Shown: in pieces, positions 1 through 7,878 of the stretch
How the letters are laid out: each line of letters begins with the position of its first letter
Position numbering within the stretch: the first letter of the stretch is position 1
Assembly (NCBI RefSeq): GCF_001591145.1
Contig: NZ_BCUF01000015.1
Span: forward strand, 42,664 to 106,663
Reading direction: 5' to 3'
Source: Vibrio harveyi NBRC 15634 = ATCC 14126 = KCTC 12724
GTDB taxonomy: Bacteria > Pseudomonadota > Gammaproteobacteria > Enterobacterales > Vibrionaceae
DNA: 64,000 nt
Translations under genes and position numbers: made by a program
Notes under the pieces: generated by a model
Seen by the model: only the letters and a program-made list of their open reading frames with translations
Databases searched by the model: none
What the model was told of the DNA's origin: nothing

Positions 1-879
1 ATCTTTGGCAATAGTAACCTTGATCCACTTATCTCTAAACTGTGTGAGCAACAAGCTCATCAGCAAAGCTGTGTGAGTTGGGTAACTCACAACCACCAGC
101 AATCTAACACACTCAATCAACTCAGCTTTATCCAACAGTGCTTTCGTGAGAATCAGTTTGAGCTCTATTGTCAGCCGTATCGCGCCCTGACGCTAACACC
201 TCAAGCCGCGCATTTCGAAATCCTTCTGAGGTTAAAGCCAAGCCAAGGTGAGCTCATGTCACCTGCTGAGTTCTTCCCGTTGATCAATGAGTTTGGACTC
301 GAATTAGAATTAGATCAGTGGGTTATTGAACACACGTTCAGCGCACTAAAGGCGCAAGTGGAAGATTGGAACCTTGTTGGACGCTGTGCCATCAACTTGA
401 CCGCTAAGGCACTCAATTATGAAGGGATGGCGGAAGACATACAGGCAGAAGCTAGGTTGCATCATATACCAATGGATAAACTGTGCTTTGAGATAACCGA
501 GTCGGATGCGCTGCGCAATGAACCCATCGCTATTCACAATCTCGATCTTCTTCGCGCATCAGGGTCGACCATCGCATTGGACGACTTTGGTACCGGATAC
601 GCCAGTTTTGACTATTTACGTCGCCTCCCACTGGATGTGCTCAAAGTTGATGGCTCTTTTGTAAAAAATATCGTTGATAGTGAAAACGACCGAATTATCG
701 TTCAAGCCATCAGCCAAGTTGCCACCAGCATGAAATTAGTAACCGTTGCCGAATTTGTGGAGTCACAAGCACATATTGACACCCTAGAGTCGCTAAATAT
801 TCAGTTTGCTCAAGGGTTTGGTGTTGCTAAGCCACTTCCCTTACATGACTACCTTACAAAGTTATCGAACAAAGCTTAA
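1..879 (+). CDS. EAL-domain c-di-GMP phosphodiesterase, C-terminal part (5' truncated by window)
   Basis: The reading frame is open from base 1, so the gene begins upstream. The GTG at 73 is only an internal possible start. The visible part is a complete EAL domain, which hydrolyses cyclic di-GMP to pGpG. Motifs are EIL in place of EAL (about residue 49 from the GTG), NLTAKAL, ITES, the DDFGTGYAS loop, a conserved lysine in LKVDGSF, AEFVES and QGFGVAKP. All metal- and base-coordinating positions known for active EAL enzymes therefore seem to be present, and activity is expected. What lies N-terminal (a GGDEF or sensor domain) cannot be seen. A hairpin terminator follows. Confidence 0.9.
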   Translation: MFGNSNLDPLISKLCEQQAHQQSCVSWVTHNHQQSNTLNQLSFIQQCFRENQFELYCQPYRALTLTPQAAHFEILLRLKPSQGELMSPAEFFPLINEFGLELELDQWVIEHTFSALKAQVEDWNLVGRCAINLTAKALNYEGMAEDIQAEARLHHIPMDKLCFEITESDALRNEPIAIHNLDLLRASGSTIALDDFGTGYASFDYLRRLPLDVLKVDGSFVKNIVDSENDRIIVQAISQVATSMKLVTVAEFVESQAHIDTLESLNIQFAQGFGVAKPLPLHDYLTKLSNKA

Positions 880-915
880 CCACAACATCTAAAACCAAAA
901 AATCGTTAAATTTCA

Positions 916-967
916 CGATATAGTTTCAGTTTTAATATGCAAAATTGAAACTATATATCGCTTTTTG
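916..967 (+). terminator. Intrinsic terminator after the EAL gene
   Basis: The arm at 916-928 (CGATATAGTTTCA) pairs with 946-960 (TGAAACTATATATCG) with a two-base bulge, and is followed by CTTTTTG. Confidence 0.7.
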
Positions 968-1033
968 CAAATTTTCATGGTTCGATAATTTACACCACTG
1001 CCTTTTCACCAGCATGATTCACCACTCCACCAA

Positions 1034-1049
1034 TGTGATAACAATCACT
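1034..1049 (+). promoter_or_regulatory. Probable CRP-cAMP binding site
   Basis: TGTGA-TAACAA-TCACT matches the CRP consensus TGTGA-N6-TCACA in 9 of 10 half-site bases. It lies about 50 bases before the permease start at 1100, a position suited to activation. It suggests catabolite control of amino-acid uptake. Confidence 0.7.
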
Positions 1050-1099
1050 AAAACATATAACATCCGCGCGATTATTATTTTTATAAAGGCGAGTTTTAA

Positions 1100-2356
1100 G
1101 TGAAAGAATCTCGAGAAACGTTAAATTTTAGTGAATTAAACACAACAAATAATTGGACAAAACATGATACTCACTGGGTATTAAGCTTGTTTGGTACTGC
1201 CGTGGGTGCAGGCATTCTATTTCTTCCTATTAACCTAGGCATCGGTGGTTTCTGGCCCTTGGTTGTTATGGCGATCCTCGCTTATCCAATGACTTACTTA
1301 GCGCACCGAGGTCTTGCTCGCTTTGTGCTGTCATCCAAAATCAAAAATGCAGACTTTACAGATGTTGTAGAAGAGCACTTCGGAGCGAAAGCTGGTCGTT
1401 CGATTTCGCTGCTGTATTTTCTTTCTATCTTCCCGATTCTACTTATCTATGGCGTAGGTATTACCAACACCGTTGACAGCTTTATGGTCAACCAAGCGGG
1501 TATGGAGCCACTGCCACGTGCCCTACTATCTGGCGTATTAGTATTCAGTTTGATTGCTATCATGATGGCGGGTGAAAAAGTGATGCTACGTGCGTTCGCT
1601 ATCATGGTTTACCCGTTGGTTGCGATTCTGGCGTTTCTTTCATTTTATCTAATGCCAAACTGGAGCATGCCAGTGATGGATGCACCAGAGATGTCATCTT
1701 TCGCAAGCACAATGTGGCTGGCGATTCCAGTCGTCATCTTCTCATTTAGCCACGCTGCGGCGATCTCAAGTTTTGCGAACGTACAACGCCGACACTATGA
1801 AGACGGTGCCGATGTAAAATCAGAGCTGATCTTGCGCCGCACAAGCATTATGCTGATCGCATTTGTGCTGCTTTTTGTCTTCTCATGTGTACTTGCTCTT
1901 TCCCCGGAGCAACTGGCAGAAGCAAAAGCACAAAACGTGTCGGTATTGTCTTACTTAGCTAACGCAACAGAAAACCCATTCATTGCAACTTTGGGGCCAC
2001 TTGTCGCCTTCGTTGCCATTACTTCTTCATTCCTTGGTCACTTCCTTGGCGCGCGCGAAAGCCTGAATGGTTTGATCACTAAGCATTCTGATATGCCAAA
2101 ACGACGTGTTGATCACATCAGTGTAGTCGTACTGTTTGTGTCTATTTGGATTGCAGCAATCATGAACCCAAGCATACTAGGCATGATGGAAGCTCTATCA
2201 GGCCCAGTCATTGCCATGATCTTATTTATTATGCCGATGTTAGCGGTATATAAAGTGAAAGGGCTGCAGAAGTATCGTGGGAAAGCATCTACATACTTTG
2301 TACTAATGACAGGTATTGTTGCAGTAAGTGCGTTGGTTTTTAGCTTGTTGAGTTAA
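1100..2356 (+). CDS. HAAAP/SdaC-type amino-acid permease (serine/threonine transporter family)
   Basis: This 418-residue polytopic inner-membrane protein has about 11 hydrophobic segments. The N-terminal GTAVGAGILFLPI stretch is the signature of the hydroxy/aromatic amino-acid permease family, which includes SdaC, TdcC and YhaO. Length and layout fit SdaC-like proton or sodium symporters for serine or threonine; the exact substrate cannot be read from sequence. The start is GTG at 1100, preceded by AAGGCGAG; an in-frame TAA immediately precedes it. The gene stands alone, with a good CRP site upstream and a terminator downstream. Confidence 0.88.
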   Translation: MKESRETLNFSELNTTNNWTKHDTHWVLSLFGTAVGAGILFLPINLGIGGFWPLVVMAILAYPMTYLAHRGLARFVLSSKIKNADFTDVVEEHFGAKAGRSISLLYFLSIFPILLIYGVGITNTVDSFMVNQAGMEPLPRALLSGVLVFSLIAIMMAGEKVMLRAFAIMVYPLVAILAFLSFYLMPNWSMPVMDAPEMSSFASTMWLAIPVVIFSFSHAAAISSFANVQRRHYEDGADVKSELILRRTSIMLIAFVLLFVFSCVLALSPEQLAEAKAQNVSVLSYLANATENPFIATLGPLVAFVAITSSFLGHFLGARESLNGLITKHSDMPKRRVDHISVVVLFVSIWIAAIMNPSILGMMEALSGPVIAMILFIMPMLAVYKVKGLQKYRGKASTYFVLMTGIVAVSALVFSLLS

Positions 2357-2380
2357 GAAAAGAGATTTAGGCGAGATTTT

Positions 2381-2418
2381 CAGGGGAATACCTTATTTTT
2401 TATTAAGGTAATTCCCTG
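2381..2418 (+). terminator. Hairpin terminator after the permease
   Basis: The arms 2381-2395 and 2404-2418 form a 15-base stem with about two mismatches and a loop of T residues. The following AATTTTG tract is short, so termination may be leaky. Confidence 0.55.
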
Positions 2419-2461
2419 AATTTTGCTATGGTTTTCTTATCAGTGATGATTCGTTACTGTC

Positions 2462-2563
2462 TCATTGAATGAGAGTGAAAACACCTGCGATCATCAGTAC
2501 TGAAGCAATACAAGTACGACCGATAATACCGAAGCGAGAAGGTTGAATCATTTCGTTGTGCAT
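2462..2563 (-). CDS. Small membrane peptide, 33 residues
   Basis: This short ORF has an excellent ribosome-binding site: AGGAG at 2571-2575 on the minus strand, 7 bases before the ATG. The product begins MHNEMIQPSRFG and then has one hydrophobic segment (roughly residues 12-32: IIGRTCIASVLMIAG, then VFTLIQ) with an arginine and a cysteine, as in single-span inner-membrane microproteins. No family is recognised. It lies alone between the permease and the TPR-GGDEF gene, on the opposite strand to both. The call rests on the ribosome-binding site and the clean hydrophobic profile. The longer 62-residue overlapping frame lacks both features. Confidence 0.6.
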   Translation of the reverse strand: MHNEMIQPSRFGIIGRTCIASVLMIAGVFTLIQ

Positions 2564-2984
2564 AGGCAATCTCCTTTTTGATGGGAACAGCCAGTTTTTC
2601 ATGGCTTAATAACACTATGTCTAAAAACGCCTTTTTCCACAATACATAGCAATATTAAATATTTATGACAACGAGATGAAATTTTAGAGATCAAACGTTT
2701 TTTTAAGGCAGATCCCTCTCTTTGTTTGCTAGTTCACTCTCCTCTTTTAAACTTCTAACAACTTCAGTTCGTTTGTATCTGGTTAGGGTTCATCAGCCGA
2801 CTCTCTCCTTTCTCCAAAGTCCTTCGTTTTTTAATTCCCGTAATTTCAACCCCCTACAAACATTGATCTGATAAAGGTTTTACAAGCATAGATAGACTGC
2901 CTAAATCTATGGGTAATCACTCAGAATAAGTGATAGACTTCACATGTGTTTCAATTATAAGAGTCAGCTCTTATCACCAAACTA
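2564..2984. other. Intergenic region (421 bp) before the TPR-GGDEF gene
   Basis: No further ORF with a ribosome-binding site was seen. Two dyads lie just upstream of the cyclase gene: ATAGAT-N11-ATCTAT (2888-2910) and ATCACT-N7-AGTGAT (2916-2934). These are candidate operator sites. The region must also carry the promoter of the 33-residue peptide on the minus strand. Confidence 0.5.
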
Positions 2985-4898
2985 ATGCTTTTCCCGCTTA
3001 AAACGTTACGAACTATTTTTCCGATTGTCCTAAGTACACTTTGTCTGTCTTCTAGCTTTGCCTCTGAACAACCAAACAAAGAGAGTTACCTAAGGCACCA
3101 TATCGCTAAAGACGATTATCCGATGCTTGAGTTCTACTTTGACTCCATCGGCAAACCGCGATCAATTAAATCCAGTGAACTTTCACTACCTAAAGACGCC
3201 TCACCAGAATCCCAAGCTCTGTATTATTTTGCTCGTATTTATCTTGAGCGTTATGAAGGTGTTCCTCTACCTAAAATCCCAAACCTCGTCGAATTCGGTA
3301 CCATTCATAATTTGCAGTGGGTTATTGCCGAGGCAAAACTGAATCAAGCAGTAGAATTGGTGGAGGCCGATGAAGTCTGGCAAGGTGAACTTCTTCTTCA
3401 TGACGTTATTAATATCTCTCGAAAAATTGGCTATAACTCCCTTCAGGGACGCGCCTACCGTTGGTTGGGAAATGCCGAAGTTCAACGCTCTCAGGTCCAA
3501 ACAAGTCTAAAGCACTATCTAACTGCTTATGACTTGTTGGAAAATTCAGAGTTCGAAATTCAAATCGCGATGACGCTCAACAACATTGCCTCTCTGTATA
3601 TGGAATTATCAGATTGGGATCGTGCAAAGACTTATCTAGACCAAGCATTAAAAGGCTATTTAAACAGCCAAGAGAAGTACGACAATAGCCTTTTCTTAGC
3701 CATTATGTACGCAAACTTGAGTGTCATTAACTTTGGGATGGAAAAGTACGAGGAATCTGAGCGTTACTTCGAAGAAGCAGCCAAACTATCAATGGCAACA
3801 GGGTCAGTTAGAATTAAGCATAACTCGGTATCTAACCTATCCCAGCTACTCAGCACGCTTGGGAAAATGGAAGAATCCTATCAGTTGGCGCAAGCTTGTT
3901 TAGATTTACCCAATCCACAAAACCTAAAAGGCATGAAAGCAGCATGCTATGAAGCATTTTCAGAAGCTTATCTTCAAGATGGTAAGTTCGAGCAAGCGAT
4001 AAAGAGTGCAAATCTCGCCCTAGAAGGGTTAAGTGAAACAGCAAGTGCAGAGACCAAACAAAAAATGGATCTGTATTTAGTTCTTATCCGAGCAAACCAA
4101 CAGCTTAAGCATTTCGAAGAAGCATTCAACGCATTAGAGCTTCTACGCAATCTAGAAAAGAGCTTTGAAAATCATATTCATGGCGACGAGATGATTAATA
4201 TCAAACTCGATTTGGAGGCAAAACTGGCACAAAAAGAACTGACTCTTTTAGAGGCTAAGAATGCTTTGCAAGCTTCTGAACTTGAGTCGCAGCGTTATCG
4301 CGAAATCTTCTACTTCTTTGTTGTCGCCGTCATTGGTTTTTGGTTGTTCCGTTATATCAGGCAGATGAACCGAATCAATGAAGTACTTGCACAAGAGAAC
4401 ACAACGGACCCATTAACTAAGGTACACAATCGCCGCTTCTTACCGAACTGGCTCGATAATATGGCGCGCAGAAGCCCAAGTCGTCGATTTGCTCTCGCGA
4501 TCATCGATATTGATTACTTTAAAGTGTTCAACGACCAATATGGTCATGATTTGGGCGACAAAATGTTGATGCATGTGGCACGAATACTCGATGAAGCCAC
4601 ACGTTCTGGCGACTTGCTGGTTCGCTGGGGCGGTGAAGAGTTTGTGCTTCTCTTCGAAATTAGCCATGCCGACGACTGTGCAAAAACATTGGACCGTTTG
4701 AGACTTGCGGTTGAAAACAACAACCTAGAGGTTGACTCTGACTCCATGGGCGCGACAATCTCTCTTGGCGCGGTTAATGAATTAAGCGCGCAAACCATCA
4801 AACAAGAGTGGGATAAGTGGTTTTTCGCTGCTGACCAAGCTCTGTATGATGCAAAGCAAGCTGGTCGTAACCAGTACAAGATTCACTCGACGTCATAG
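2985..4898 (+). CDS. Periplasmic-TPR / membrane-anchored diguanylate cyclase (GGDEF)
   Basis: This 637-residue protein synthesises c-di-GMP. It starts with a signal peptide (about residues 1-26). A large tetratricopeptide-repeat sensor follows, with NNIASLYMELSDWDRAKTYL and related helices around residues 150-400. A short coiled coil comes next, then one transmembrane segment (about 441-458) and a cytoplasmic GGDEF domain (about 475-635). The active-site motif GGEEF is intact (about residue 549). An RSGD five residues before it fits the allosteric I-site RxxD, so product inhibition is expected. The TPR part is therefore predicted to be periplasmic. The start ATG has no strong ribosome-binding site. 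A small lipoprotein gene starts 9 bases after the stop, suggesting co-transcription. Confidence 0.92.
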   Translation: MLFPLKTLRTIFPIVLSTLCLSSSFASEQPNKESYLRHHIAKDDYPMLEFYFDSIGKPRSIKSSELSLPKDASPESQALYYFARIYLERYEGVPLPKIPNLVEFGTIHNLQWVIAEAKLNQAVELVEADEVWQGELLLHDVINISRKIGYNSLQGRAYRWLGNAEVQRSQVQTSLKHYLTAYDLLENSEFEIQIAMTLNNIASLYMELSDWDRAKTYLDQALKGYLNSQEKYDNSLFLAIMYANLSVINFGMEKYEESERYFEEAAKLSMATGSVRIKHNSVSNLSQLLSTLGKMEESYQLAQACLDLPNPQNLKGMKAACYEAFSEAYLQDGKFEQAIKSANLALEGLSETASAETKQKMDLYLVLIRANQQLKHFEEAFNALELLRNLEKSFENHIHGDEMINIKLDLEAKLAQKELTLLEAKNALQASELESQRYREIFYFFVVAVIGFWLFRYIRQMNRINEVLAQENTTDPLTKVHNRRFLPNWLDNMARRSPSRRFALAIIDIDYFKVFNDQYGHDLGDKMLMHVARILDEATRSGDLLVRWGGEEFVLLFEISHADDCAKTLDRLRLAVENNNLEVDSDSMGATISLGAVNELSAQTIKQEWDKWFFAADQALYDAKQAGRNQYKIHSTS

Positions 4899-4907
4899 AA
4901 TAGAACA

Positions 4908-5243
4908 ATGAAGAAAACATGGATTTTTGCTGCGATTGCGCCTTTGTTTTTAGCAGCATGCAGCAATCAACAAGCTGCACAACTTGGGATGAGAAGCAGC
5001 AGCGTCAACGTATACGCTCAACAGATGAGTAACATGCAGTTGTGTGAGACCTTGTATTATAATCGCGCTTCAAACCAAACACGTGTTGCGATTGGTGCTG
5101 AGTTCAACCGTCGAGGTTTGAACAAGCGTTGGTGTGACCAACAATATAAGCAACTCTACATTGAGAAAGTGGTTGACGGTCTGTTGTCTCGTAAAGAGAA
5201 AGCCCCTACAGAACCTGAGGCAACCATACAACCTGCCATATAA
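4908..5243 (+). CDS. Small lipoprotein, 111 residues
   Basis: The N-terminus MKKTWIFAAIAPLFLAAC is a lipoprotein signal with the lipobox LAAC; the cysteine is residue 18. The mature part is short and polar, with two further cysteines (QLCETLYY and KRWCDQQY) that could pair. No catalytic domain is recognised. It follows the TPR-GGDEF gene by 9 bases and precedes a terminator, so the two look like one operon. The lipoprotein may interact with the periplasmic TPR sensor; that is inference from position only. Confidence 0.8.
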   Translation: MKKTWIFAAIAPLFLAACSNQQAAQLGMRSSSVNVYAQQMSNMQLCETLYYNRASNQTRVAIGAEFNRRGLNKRWCDQQYKQLYIEKVVDGLLSRKEKAPTEPEATIQPAI

Positions 5244-5258
5244 ATCACCCCATTCCAT

Positions 5259-5293
5259 AAAAAGCAGGAAATTACACTAATATTCCTGCTTTT
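5259..5293 (+). terminator. Intrinsic terminator of the GGDEF-lipoprotein operon
   Basis: The A-rich arm with GCAGGAA at 5259-5270 pairs with TTCCTGCTTTT at 5283-5293. Confidence 0.75.
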
Positions 5294-5498
5294 CAAACAC
5301 GCTATATTTTCACCAAATATCTAGAATCTTACGTACCTTCAAGTGGTTAACACTAAGATACTGTCGTGCGTCGAAAAATAAAAGTAAATAAGATGTAAAC
5401 AGTTTTCGTCTCCATTTTTAACCGCTAGCTTTGTTTAGACCTGTTTAAAGGAGTACCGAACAGGAAGAAAAATTCCAAACAAAGACATGAGGTCACAA

Positions 5499-7277
5499 AT
5501 GGAAACACGCATTAATCGCCTATTCGCTGCGATGCTAGCAGTAGGCATTTCACCTGCCGTCTCGGCATACGATCCGCTCTATTCTGAGCAATGGCACCTA
5601 AACAACACCGGACAAACTGCGTTTGCAGCGAACCCTGCTGTTGCCGGTAACGACCTAAACACAACACTCACTCAAGCAATGGGCATTGCTGGTGTTGGCG
5701 TTAAGGTTGCGGTCATAGACTCAGGCGTACAGATCGATCACCCAGATCTTGCAGGTAACGTAGTCACAGGTAGCCGAAACTTCATCGAAGACTCTCCTTT
5801 CCCATCTGATTATCCGGTAGACGCAAATGGTCACGGTACCGCGGTTGCCGGTCTGATCAGTGCCGTTGGTAACAATGGCGAAGGGGTTCGTGGTGTCGCT
5901 TCTCGCTCTTCTCTTATGGGCTTTAACTGGCTCGCAAACCAAACTCTTGAAGGTTGGTTGATTTCTCACGGTGCAGATGCGTCAACAAGCGATGTTCGTG
6001 TATTCAACCAAAGCTACGGCTTTAGTCCTCTTTCCCCAATTGCTTTCGATGAAAACGATCCACAGTTCAAATTGGAAGTGGATGTGATGAAAGACGTCAG
6101 CAAAAATAACGCTTGGGGTCGCGGAGCCGTGTTCGTAAAATCAGCAGGTAACGGCTATCGTTACTTCAATACGGGTCGATTCTTTGTATTACCGGGTGAC
6201 TTCTTTGCTGGCGGTGGCAACAAAGGGCTACCTATGCACAACGCAGTGCAGTCTTATGACAACTCAAATTACTACAACTTAGTAACCAGCGCTTTGCGTG
6301 CTGATGGTACCCGCGCAAGTTACTCTTCAGTGGGTTCAAACGTTTGGGTTGCAGCGCCTGCTGGTGAATACGGTCAAGATTTCCCAGCAATGGTCACCAC
6401 CGACTTGATGGGTTGTGAACAAGGTCAAAACACCAGTGCTGACCTTGGTATTAACGGTCTCCATGGTGGTACGGAGCAAGATCCAAACTGTAACTACACC
6501 AGCACAATGAATGGCACCTCATCTGCAGCGCCAAACACTTCAGGAGCCATTGCTGCCATCATGTCAACTAACCACGCACTGACTGCTCGTGACGTTCGTG
6601 CGTTACTTGCAGAAACAGCAAGTGTGACAGACGAAGCTCACCCAGGAGTGCCACTTGAGTTCGTTAATAATCAAGGCGAAGTTGTTAGCTATGAAGCGAT
6701 TTCTCCATGGCAGACGAACGCAGCTGGCGTTAATTTCCATACGTTCTATGGCTTTGGTGCTGTAAACCTAGACGAAGCAATGAAACGTGCACGCATGACA
6801 AACAATGTTCTGCCAGCACAAATCATTACGCCTTGGGCAAGCAACTCGACAGAAGTCAGCGTTCCAGACGCAAGTCTAGCGGGCGGCTCATCAGCCATCG
6901 CTGTTACTGATGACATTACGGTTGAATCGGTTCAAGTGAAGCTAACACTGGACCATTCACGTCTACCAGATTTAGCAATCGAGCTGATCTCTCCATCAGG
7001 CACTCGCTCTGTTCTACAAACGCCTCGCAACGGTCTGGTTGGACAATCACTGGATCCAAGCATTGCGGGTTACGAGAACCAATTGATGCTTTCGAACCAC
7101 TTCTATGGTGAAAACGCGAAAGGTGAATGGACGCTACGCGCTATCGATACTAATGGTGATGAAGTGTTCTCATTCATTGCATATTTCAATTCTTCAGCTA
7201 TCTATGATGTACCGATGGCAAACAATGCTAAGCCAGGCGTTATCAAGAACTGGTCTATGCGTATCTTTGGTCACTAA
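5499..7277 (+). CDS. Secreted subtilisin-like serine protease (S8) with C-terminal P-domain
   Basis: The 592-residue protein starts METRINRLFAAM. I chose the ATG at 5499 because GAGG lies 6 bases before it; an in-frame ATG at 5487 has no such site. A signal peptide ends near VSA. The catalytic triad is visible: Asp in VIDSG (about 73), His in NGHGTAVAG (about 111) and Ser in NGTSSAAP (about 340). The last 150 residues resemble the proprotein-convertase P/homoB domain (VQVKLTLDHSRLPDLAIELI, ending with GEWTLRAIDTNGDE). This kexin-like layout is shared with Aeromonas sobria serine protease ASP. No obvious inhibitor prodomain separates signal and catalytic domain. The next gene, 12 bases on, encodes a probable dedicated chaperone. 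Confidence 0.92.
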   Translation: METRINRLFAAMLAVGISPAVSAYDPLYSEQWHLNNTGQTAFAANPAVAGNDLNTTLTQAMGIAGVGVKVAVIDSGVQIDHPDLAGNVVTGSRNFIEDSPFPSDYPVDANGHGTAVAGLISAVGNNGEGVRGVASRSSLMGFNWLANQTLEGWLISHGADASTSDVRVFNQSYGFSPLSPIAFDENDPQFKLEVDVMKDVSKNNAWGRGAVFVKSAGNGYRYFNTGRFFVLPGDFFAGGGNKGLPMHNAVQSYDNSNYYNLVTSALRADGTRASYSSVGSNVWVAAPAGEYGQDFPAMVTTDLMGCEQGQNTSADLGINGLHGGTEQDPNCNYTSTMNGTSSAAPNTSGAIAAIMSTNHALTARDVRALLAETASVTDEAHPGVPLEFVNNQGEVVSYEAISPWQTNAAGVNFHTFYGFGAVNLDEAMKRARMTNNVLPAQIITPWASNSTEVSVPDASLAGGSSAIAVTDDITVESVQVKLTLDHSRLPDLAIELISPSGTRSVLQTPRNGLVGQSLDPSIAGYENQLMLSNHFYGENAKGEWTLRAIDTNGDEVFSFIAYFNSSAIYDVPMANNAKPGVIKNWSMRIFGH

Positions 7278-7289
7278 GGAGTCATTCAC

Positions 7290-7736
7290 ATGAAATTTAT
7301 AACATTTTCGATTTTGGCTCTATCAACGTTGGCAACTGCCGTACAAGCAGAGCAACAATTAGCGGAGCAACCAACACCAGACTTGTTCATCGCGTCTGAT
7401 GCAGTAGAAATTAACGGTCAAGATTACCGTAAACTGTCTGTCGACAACCTTTCAGAAGCCGCTGAATTGCATGCAGGTGACGAGGTGTTTAAGAATGCAT
7501 TTAGCAATGTATCAAAAGCAACCGGCCTTATCTTTGTCACGGTAAAAAATCCAGCAGACGCTAAAGCAGTAGCAAAAGAACTCAAACTTGAAGTTGTTTT
7601 CGCTCAGGGCGAATCAGCGGTATTCAAAGCCTCTGAAGGACAAGACCTTTTGGGCATCAGTGACTATCTGAATGCTGACAGTCGCGTAAAAGCGTCTAAA
7701 ATTGAATTAAACAGCGGTAAATACCGTGCACAATAA
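7290..7736 (+). CDS. Probable dedicated chaperone/inhibitor of the S8 protease (ASP ORF2-like)
   Basis: This 148-residue exported protein has a signal peptide (cleavage near VQA-EQQ) and a conserved-looking C-terminal two-thirds with alternating beta and alpha segments. Its position 12 bases downstream of a P-domain subtilase that lacks a propeptide, its size and its export signal match ORF2 of Aeromonas sobria. ORF2 is a separate chaperone needed for maturation of the ASP protease. The fold may resemble inhibitor-I9 propeptides. The assignment rests on synteny, size and export, not on alignment. A strong terminator follows, closing a two-gene operon. Confidence 0.7.
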   Translation: MKFITFSILALSTLATAVQAEQQLAEQPTPDLFIASDAVEINGQDYRKLSVDNLSEAAELHAGDEVFKNAFSNVSKATGLIFVTVKNPADAKAVAKELKLEVVFAQGESAVFKASEGQDLLGISDYLNADSRVKASKIELNSGKYRAQ

Positions 7737-7767
7737 TTCTCTAGCAAGAGAAGTTGGCTTTTAATCA

Positions 7768-7800
7768 AAAATACCTCAGCAATCGCTGAGGTATTTTTTT
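7768..7800 (+). terminator. Strong intrinsic terminator of the protease operon
   Basis: A perfect 13-base stem (7768-7780 with 7785-7797), containing TACCTCAGC/GCTGAGGTA, has a 4-base loop and is followed by a run of T. Confidence 0.9.
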
Positions 7801-7878
7801 AAGAAATGAAGAAGCACGTAAAACTATCAACTTTACAACAACTTCACTCCCAAGAAGCTATCAATCAACACCCATCCA

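Noticed and set aside
2454..2642. 62-residue minus-strand frame
   Set aside because: It has no ribosome-binding site, and it overlaps in another frame the 33-residue peptide that has an excellent one.
4544..4879. 111-residue minus-strand frame
   Set aside because: It is antisense inside the GGDEF domain, with no start signal.
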